64,000 nt of DNA from the NCBI GenBank assembly GCA_050110875.1, contig CP188828.1, positions 1,674,001 through 1,738,000 on the forward strand, given 5' to 3'. Shown here piece by piece: positions 59,818-64,000 of the stretch; the first letter of the stretch is position 1; each line of letters opens with the position of its first letter. A program made the position numbers and the translations under genes. This stretch comes from Methyloligella sp050110875. GTDB taxonomy: Bacteria; Pseudomonadota; Alphaproteobacteria; Rhizobiales; Methyloligellaceae. Under the pieces are notes generated by a model, which saw nothing but the letters and a program-made list of their open reading frames with translations, did no database searches and had not been told where the DNA came from.

Positions 59818-61005
59818 TCAGGCACTCGCCTCCGACATCGCATCCTCCTTCGTGGAGGCCTTCGACTCCGTCGCGAAGAGCCACCGAGCCAGGTCGAGAT
59901 TGTGCTTGAAGTATTCGGCATCCGGAGCATTCGGCGCATTATGCACGATCAATGGCACATCGAGCTCGTGCAGCGACCCATGGGTCCGGAAATCCAACGG
60001 AAGCGTCTCGACTTCCGTGTCCAGGTGACCGAAAACCGTATCCTCGTCGCCGAGAACAACGAGATCGCCTATGCGGTCGGCCATCAGGCGAAACTCACTC
60101 GCCGCTTCCGCGCGGGTCATTATGCGCTCTATGCCTTGTAGCGATCGCAACATAGAGGTGACGGCCTCGGGATCCTGCCCCTCTTTGAGGTGCACCCAGG
60201 CCAAGCCGCCCATGCCCCGATGATGGCGCAGATACTTATCCCGTTCCGCGGAGATAGCCATACGGATCGGGGTGCCTCGCGCATCGAGAGCTTTCTCCAA
60301 GTCCCAGCACCGGGATTTGTAGCCCATCCCGTGATCGGCGCTCACCAGGAACGCAGCATCAGGCGCGATGGCTTCCGCCTCCGCTAGAAGGGCGTCGATG
60401 CGTTCGAGATGTTCCTTGGATTCCTCCGCCTCCGGCGGCCACATATGCATCGCGTAATCGGTAGTGTGGACGTAGAGGCAGCGGATGTCGGGGCGCGTCT
60501 TGAGAATCTCGATCGCTGCCTTGAGCAGCCAATAGTTGATCTCGCGCGAATAGATCGGAGGTGCCTCTCCGAGCCGGTCGCCCCATTCCTGATCTGGCGC
60601 TTCGGCGGCAAGCAGAATGTCCGCGCCGGTGCCGAGCAGGGCGGTCGTCTTCTTCTTGCTCGTCAGCAGAGCGGACGAAGCGCCGAGCGCCGCGGCACGC
60701 TCGAATACAGTAGGCGCCATAACCAGATCGGCGCTCTCAAGATACTCCTCGATACCGGCCTGCTCATCCAGATAAGAGTTCCCGATAACGCCATGGACGT
60801 CGGGGAAGCTTCCACAGCAGATCGAGGCGTTATTCGCGTTCGTCACCGTGGGCAGGACGGCCTGAACATCGGCGTAAACGCCGCTTTCCGCCCAACGCTT
60901 CAGGGTCGGCATGGGGCTGGCTGCATAATAATCGACACCCAATCCGTCACACATCAGGATTACCGTTCGTTGGAAGGGGGAAGTCGGTTTTGCGTCGCCA
61001 GTCAT
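59818..61005 (-). CDS. phnA: Phosphonoacetate hydrolase
   Basis: A 395-residue alkaline phosphatase superfamily enzyme that splits phosphonoacetate to acetate and phosphate. The expected two-metal site is visible: D20 (MCDGLGVD), nucleophile T55 (PTVTNANN), D183 and H187 (DYAMH), D224 and H225 (SADHG) and H342 (THGSLHE). A Lys cluster at 117-119 (TSKKKTT) fits the substrate-binding lysines of PhnA enzymes. The start at 61005 has CAGGAGAG. It lies upstream of pstSCAB and is divergent from the PhnF-like regulator, which argues for a shared phosphonate role. Confidence 0.85.
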   Translation of the reverse strand: MTGDAKPTSPFQRTVILMCDGLGVDYYAASPMPTLKRWAESGVYADVQAVLPTVTNANNASICCGSFPDVHGVIGNSYLDEQAGIEEYLESADLVMAPTVFERAAALGASSALLTSKKKTTALLGTGADILLAAEAPDQEWGDRLGEAPPIYSREINYWLLKAAIEILKTRPDIRCLYVHTTDYAMHMWPPEAEESKEHLERIDALLAEAEAIAPDAAFLVSADHGMGYKSRCWDLEKALDARGTPIRMAISAERDKYLRHHRGMGGLAWVHLKEGQDPEAVTSMLRSLQGIERIMTRAEAASEFRLMADRIGDLVVLGDEDTVFGHLDTEVETLPLDFRTHGSLHELDVPLIVHNAPNAPDAEYFKHNLDLARWLFATESKASTKEDAMSEASA

Positions 61006-61053
61006 AAGTCTCTCCTGTTTTTCGCCCGTTCGCATTCAAGTCGCCTCTAAAGA

Positions 61054-61067
61054 TATAGACGTCTATA
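61054..61067. promoter_or_regulatory. Operator 1 between phnA and the GntR/UTRA gene
   Basis: TATAGACGTCTATA is a perfect 14-bp palindrome 49 bases before the phnA ATG. The 15-base run AGACGTCTATACCTC from its centre (61057 on) is repeated 26 bases later (61083 on). This is the expected layout for a GntR/UTRA regulator site; the binding protein is inferred to be the 61138-61908 product. Confidence 0.65.
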
Positions 61068-61075
61068 CCTCCTTA

Positions 61076-61103
61076 TTGACACAGACGTCTATACCTCGAT
61101 AAT
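61076..61103 (+). promoter_or_regulatory. Sigma-70-type promoter of the GntR/UTRA gene with operator 2 inside
   Basis: TTGACA (61076-61081) and GATAAT (61098-61103) are spaced by 16 bases. Operator-like AGACGTCT (61083-61090) lies between them. A repressor bound there would block its own gene, which fits autoregulation. Read by eye. Confidence 0.6.
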
Positions 61104-61137
61104 TCGTCCACAGTTACAGCCGCTTTGTGAAGCTCAT

Positions 61138-61908
61138 ATGTCAGCCACTTCCATGTCCTCTCCTTCCTTCGCCCTCCCTGACGATCCCGACGCGCAGCTC
61201 TGGCCTCTATGGAGGCGAGCCGAATACGCACTCACCTCGGCGATTGAGACGGGGTATTTCGAAGCTGGCGACCAACTGCCCCCGGAGCATCGGCTGGCCA
61301 GCGACCTCGGGACACATCGCCACACCGTTCGTCGTGCAATCGAGAATCTGGTGGGGCGCGGGATGTTGGAGATCCGGCGCGGCCGGGGAACATTCGTCGT
61401 CGGCCGGCCAATTCCTTATCGCATCGGCCCGCGTTCACGGTTTACGGAGAACATCGCCGCGGCGGGCTTGAAGCCAGCAGTGAAGATCCTGCGCTCGGCA
61501 ACGGCGGAGGCGGATGAAGAGACTGCGCGCTGGCTTCAGATCGATGTCGGGGCGAGCGTCGTTCGCCTTGACCTGCTGCGCTCCGGCGACTACATTCCGA
61601 TCGTCTACGCGCGGCACAGCATGCCCGCCGATCGCTTCGCCGATTTCGCAGAACGGTTCGAGGACATCCACTCGATCACCCGCACCTTCGCGAGCTATGG
61701 CGTAGACGGGTACACCCGCAAGGCCACGCGTATTTCGGCGCGGCTGCCGACCGCCCAAGAGGCGGGCGATCTGGCTGTCCCGTCCTCCGCACCCGTCCTG
61801 TTCTGGATGAGTGTCAATGCGGACAAGGATGGTCGGCCGATCAATCTCGATGCGAGCACCTTCGCCGCATCGCGGATCGACATCGTCTTCGACGATGAGG
61901 CGCACTAG
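61138..61908 (+). CDS. GntR/UTRA transcription regulator (PhnF-like)
   Basis: A 256-residue regulator. The N-terminal GntR winged helix (about residues 20-90; EAGDQLPPEHRLASDLGTHRHTVRRAIENLVGRGMLEIRRGRGTFV) is followed by a UTRA effector domain (about 100-250) with R-RFTENI, LDLLRSGDYIPIVYARHSMPADR and PVLFWMSVNADKDG. PhnF-type members sense phosphonates. It is divergent from phnA with operator repeats between, so it probably controls phnA-pst and itself. Confidence 0.85.
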   Translation: MSATSMSSPSFALPDDPDAQLWPLWRRAEYALTSAIETGYFEAGDQLPPEHRLASDLGTHRHTVRRAIENLVGRGMLEIRRGRGTFVVGRPIPYRIGPRSRFTENIAAAGLKPAVKILRSATAEADEETARWLQIDVGASVVRLDLLRSGDYIPIVYARHSMPADRFADFAERFEDIHSITRTFASYGVDGYTRKATRISARLPTAQEAGDLAVPSSAPVLFWMSVNADKDGRPINLDASTFAASRIDIVFDDEAH

Positions 61909-61987
61909 TCTCGGTCGTCGGCGGGGCGCTCGTCGCGCGGATCGGGAGCTACAGTCGGAATAGTTTGTGACGCAAGTACCCGCGCAG

Positions 61988-63403
61988 CTAGTCAGCCATT
62001 GCCGCCATCAGTGCTTCGGCATAGCCGCACAGCGTCCATCCGAGGACCTGGCTGATGCTATCGACTTGGTCGTCATGTTTTCCGTGCGGAAAAGCCATGA
62101 GCTCGTCCAGCAGATCGGGCATGAAGGCAGCATGCTTCGGGAAGAAGACTTTACCCGCTTCAAACTTGGCGGTCTGGACGTAGAGTCGGGTAACCTTGTC
62201 ATGATCGATGGGGATCGCTTTCACGCGATAGCTGCCAAGCGCGCGTAGCTCCTGCGCCAGAGAGATGCCGGCCGAGGCATCCTCGATGAGGATCGCGGTC
62301 GGATCGTGACGCTCAGCAAGGGCGAGAGCTGTGGCCTTCAGCTTCGGGTAGTCATATCGGCCCCGGACGACGTCTATGAGATGGTACTCGCCCTCCTGGA
62401 CCAGCCAGGTCGTGCAGACCGAATAATCGTTCTGCACCCCGTCCTTGGCCGCTACATCCCAGCTCTGCACGATCTTGCTCCCGGTCTTCCGTTCCGGCGG
62501 TGCGTCTTCGAATCTAAGCCAGTGGCGCTTGATCATGGCGCCGCCCTCGGGGATAGGGCTCTGCTGGTACTGGGCGCCGAAATCGTACGAGCCGAGCTCC
62601 TTCTGCATGACCTTTAAGGTGGCGAGGGATTCGTGCTCCGGGTGCAGGGCTTCTCCAGCCGCGCGGAAGTAAGTCTCGGTCGGGCCGATCGGGACTTGCT
62701 CGTCGCACTCGGCGATGGCCGGCAGGCTCAAGACCTCCCAGGCATCGGATCCGCCCATGAGGTGGCCTGAGAGGTCGTCCATATGCACCCGCTGGGACAC
62801 CACGATGATGGCACCCTTCACCTTGTTGTCGAGCCGGGACATCAGCGTGTTCGTGAACCATTGGTTCAGGCTGTCCCGCCGCGTTTTCGACTGGGCGTCG
62901 ACTGGCTTCTGCGGATCATCCAGGATGAGGATATCGCCACCAAGGCCGGTGAGCGTTCCGCCCGGGGAAGTCGCCTTGCGGAACCCCTTCTTGGTGGTGG
63001 TGATTTCTTCGTCCGTGCTCCGCTTGATCTGCATTTCCGGAAAGGCCCTTCGGTACCAGCCGGCTTCCATGATCGAACGCGAGTCCCTCGCGTGCTTCAG
63101 GGCGAGCTCGCTGGCGTAGCTGATCACAAAGATGCGGTGCCAGGGCTCCAGCCCCAGCAGGAAGGCCGGGAAGGCGACAGAGACGGTTAGAGACTTCAGA
63201 TGTCGCGGCGGCATATTGATTATGAGGCGATTGATCTCGCCGCGCCTGATCCGCTCCAGCTGATAGGCAATGGCCCGGATATGCCAGTTCGGCAAGTAGG
63301 GCATGCCCGGGTTGAGCGTGGATAGCGAGCGCAACAGGAAGCTTTCGAACTCGGTGCGGAGAATCGCATTCAGCGCCGCACGCTCATCGGCCGGATGCAT
63401 CAC
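61988..63403 (-). CDS. Phage terminase large subunit
   Basis: A 471-residue DNA-packaging motor. The ATPase Walker A-like segment is NMPPRHLKSLT and Walker B is GGDILILDDPQK. The RNase H-like nuclease region has SWDVAAKD, ILIEDASAGISL and KHDDQVDS (metal aspartates). Length is typical. It overlaps the DUF5681 gene by 4 bases. The window therefore enters a prophage or phage-derived segment on the minus strand. Confidence 0.92.
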   Translation of the reverse strand: MMHPADERAALNAILRTEFESFLLRSLSTLNPGMPYLPNWHIRAIAYQLERIRRGEINRLIINMPPRHLKSLTVSVAFPAFLLGLEPWHRIFVISYASELALKHARDSRSIMEAGWYRRAFPEMQIKRSTDEEITTTKKGFRKATSPGGTLTGLGGDILILDDPQKPVDAQSKTRRDSLNQWFTNTLMSRLDNKVKGAIIVVSQRVHMDDLSGHLMGGSDAWEVLSLPAIAECDEQVPIGPTETYFRAAGEALHPEHESLATLKVMQKELGSYDFGAQYQQSPIPEGGAMIKRHWLRFEDAPPERKTGSKIVQSWDVAAKDGVQNDYSVCTTWLVQEGEYHLIDVVRGRYDYPKLKATALALAERHDPTAILIEDASAGISLAQELRALGSYRVKAIPIDHDKVTRLYVQTAKFEAGKVFFPKHAAFMPDLLDELMAFPHGKHDDQVDSISQVLGWTLCGYAEALMAAMAD

Positions 63404-63804
63404 CGCTCCTCCTCAGGTTCAACCCGAAGCTTCTCGGCAAAGGCCTCCAGGACCTGCCTGTCGTCCTGGTCAAGCGGATCGTGAGAATCGTGCTGCGGTC
63501 CAACGACGGCGCCGTAGCGGTTGAGAAGGAAGGCGAGAGCCTTGTGGTCGCCCTTCAGCGCGTCGGTCCTCAGCCGCAGGAGAAGAGCCTCAAGGGTCGA
63601 AACCTTGCGTGTCCGGTTTCCTTCGCGGATCTCCATTTTCTTTCCCAGGAGCTCCTTAAGGAGAGTGGCTTCGCTCTTGGCACCCCGAGGCCGGCCCTTC
63701 GGATTGCCGCTTCGGCCGGGTTTGAACTGATGCGCCTTAGGCGGCTTGCCATAGCCCACGGCGTAGGGCGCGCCCGGCTCCTTTGAATGTTGGTCGTCGC
63801 TCAT
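63400..63804 (-). CDS. DUF5681 protein (terminase-associated)
   Basis: A 134-residue protein with the DUF5681 N-terminus (YGKPPKAHQFKPGRSGNPKGRPRG), then a KVSTLEALLLRLRTDALKGDHKALAFLLNRYG helical part. Such proteins lie before terminase large subunit genes and could act as the small subunit or an adaptor. Its stop overlaps terL (63400-63403). Its start overlaps the upstream methyltransferase stop by 4 bases. Confidence 0.85.
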   Translation of the reverse strand: MSDDQHSKEPGAPYAVGYGKPPKAHQFKPGRSGNPKGRPRGAKSEATLLKELLGKKMEIREGNRTRKVSTLEALLLRLRTDALKGDHKALAFLLNRYGAVVGPQHDSHDPLDQDDRQVLEAFAEKLRVEPEEER

Positions 63805-64000
63805 GACACCTCCCGATTAGGTCCGGTGGGAAGGCCGGCGGTTTCGACCGCGGGAGCATCTGCCTCAAGGCTGCGCCGCGCCGAGACCTCGTCGAAGGTC
63901 TCGCCGGTGGCCAACAAGACAGCATCGTCCTTGGCAAAGAGCTGCCAGCGCCGGACAGCCGTATCGCAGTAATGAGGATCGAGTTCGAGCGCACGCGCCC
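63801..64000 (-). CDS. DNA methyltransferase, 3' end only (partial)
   Basis: The frame remains open from the window edge to a TGA at 63801-63803. The visible residues include RALELDPHYCDTAVRRWQLF and TGETFDEVS. This is the normal C-terminus of phage-borne ParB-plus-DNA methylase proteins (ELDP-YCD-A--RW). The catalytic motifs are outside the window. Its stop overlaps the DUF5681 start (ATGA), so the three phage genes form one operon. Confidence 0.7.
   Translation of the reverse strand, partial: ARALELDPHYCDTAVRRWQLFAKDDAVLLATGETFDEVSARRSLEADAPAVETAGLPTGPNREVS

Overview
The window reads as chromosome of an alphaproteobacterium, most likely of the order Hyphomicrobiales (Rhizobiales). The pointers are high GC, the glyQ-glyS-ppdK run, a NadQ-type Nudix regulator close to nadABC, a TIGR02301-family protein, an RT0821/Lpp0805-type surface protein near pdxH, and many Rhizobiales-style intergenic palindromes. 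Genus cannot be fixed from the sequence alone.

Positions 1-47.6 kb are core chromosome. In order they hold two small basic/aromatic secreted proteins, an S49 peptidase, glyQS, a lipoprotein cytochrome c, ppdK, a SleB-type hydrolase, and the NAD de novo operon nadA-nadB-nadC (minus strand) behind a perfect 17-bp palindrome. Next come a PQQ-type sugar dehydrogenase and a phosphatase-nadQ pair, then repair and housekeeping genes (tag, ygfZ, a dihydroorotase, a LysE exporter, SRAP, an FAD-linked 2-hydroxyacid dehydrogenase, tsaC/sua5). An HDAC-like deacetylase, xseB, dxs and tlyA follow. Two adjacent SET-domain genes and a secreted protein lie between dxs and tlyA. After that come aroC, fabI, pdxH, an SDR, an orphan trypsin-like protein, a class III aminotransferase, a DUF1499 protein, an MBL-fold hydrolase, a Tat-exported OpgG/OpgD-like glucan protein and an outer-membrane-like protein. 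A tRNA-Pro(CGG) and a tRNA-Gln(TTG) close the core.

From the tRNA-Gln 3' end (47908) onward the content is accessory. A diverged tandem repeat of about 185 bp starts inside the tRNA 3' terminus. It is followed, all on the minus strand, by a 1464-residue STAND/NACHT-like NTPase with a C-terminal PD-(D/E)XK nuclease signature (a candidate one-gene anti-phage defence protein) and a DUF3489 / frameshifted DUF2924 / large serine recombinase cassette. Next is a phosphorus module: a pstSCAB-type ABC transporter, a phosphonoacetate hydrolase (phnA) and a divergent PhnF-like GntR/UTRA regulator with two operator-like sites between them. The window ends in phage packaging genes (terminase large subunit, a DUF5681 protein and the 3' end of a DNA methyltransferase).

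The most interesting parts are the NACHT-nuclease gene beside the tRNA-Gln repeat and recombinase cassette, the phosphonoacetate module with its operators, and the nadABC palindrome paired with a nearby nadQ.
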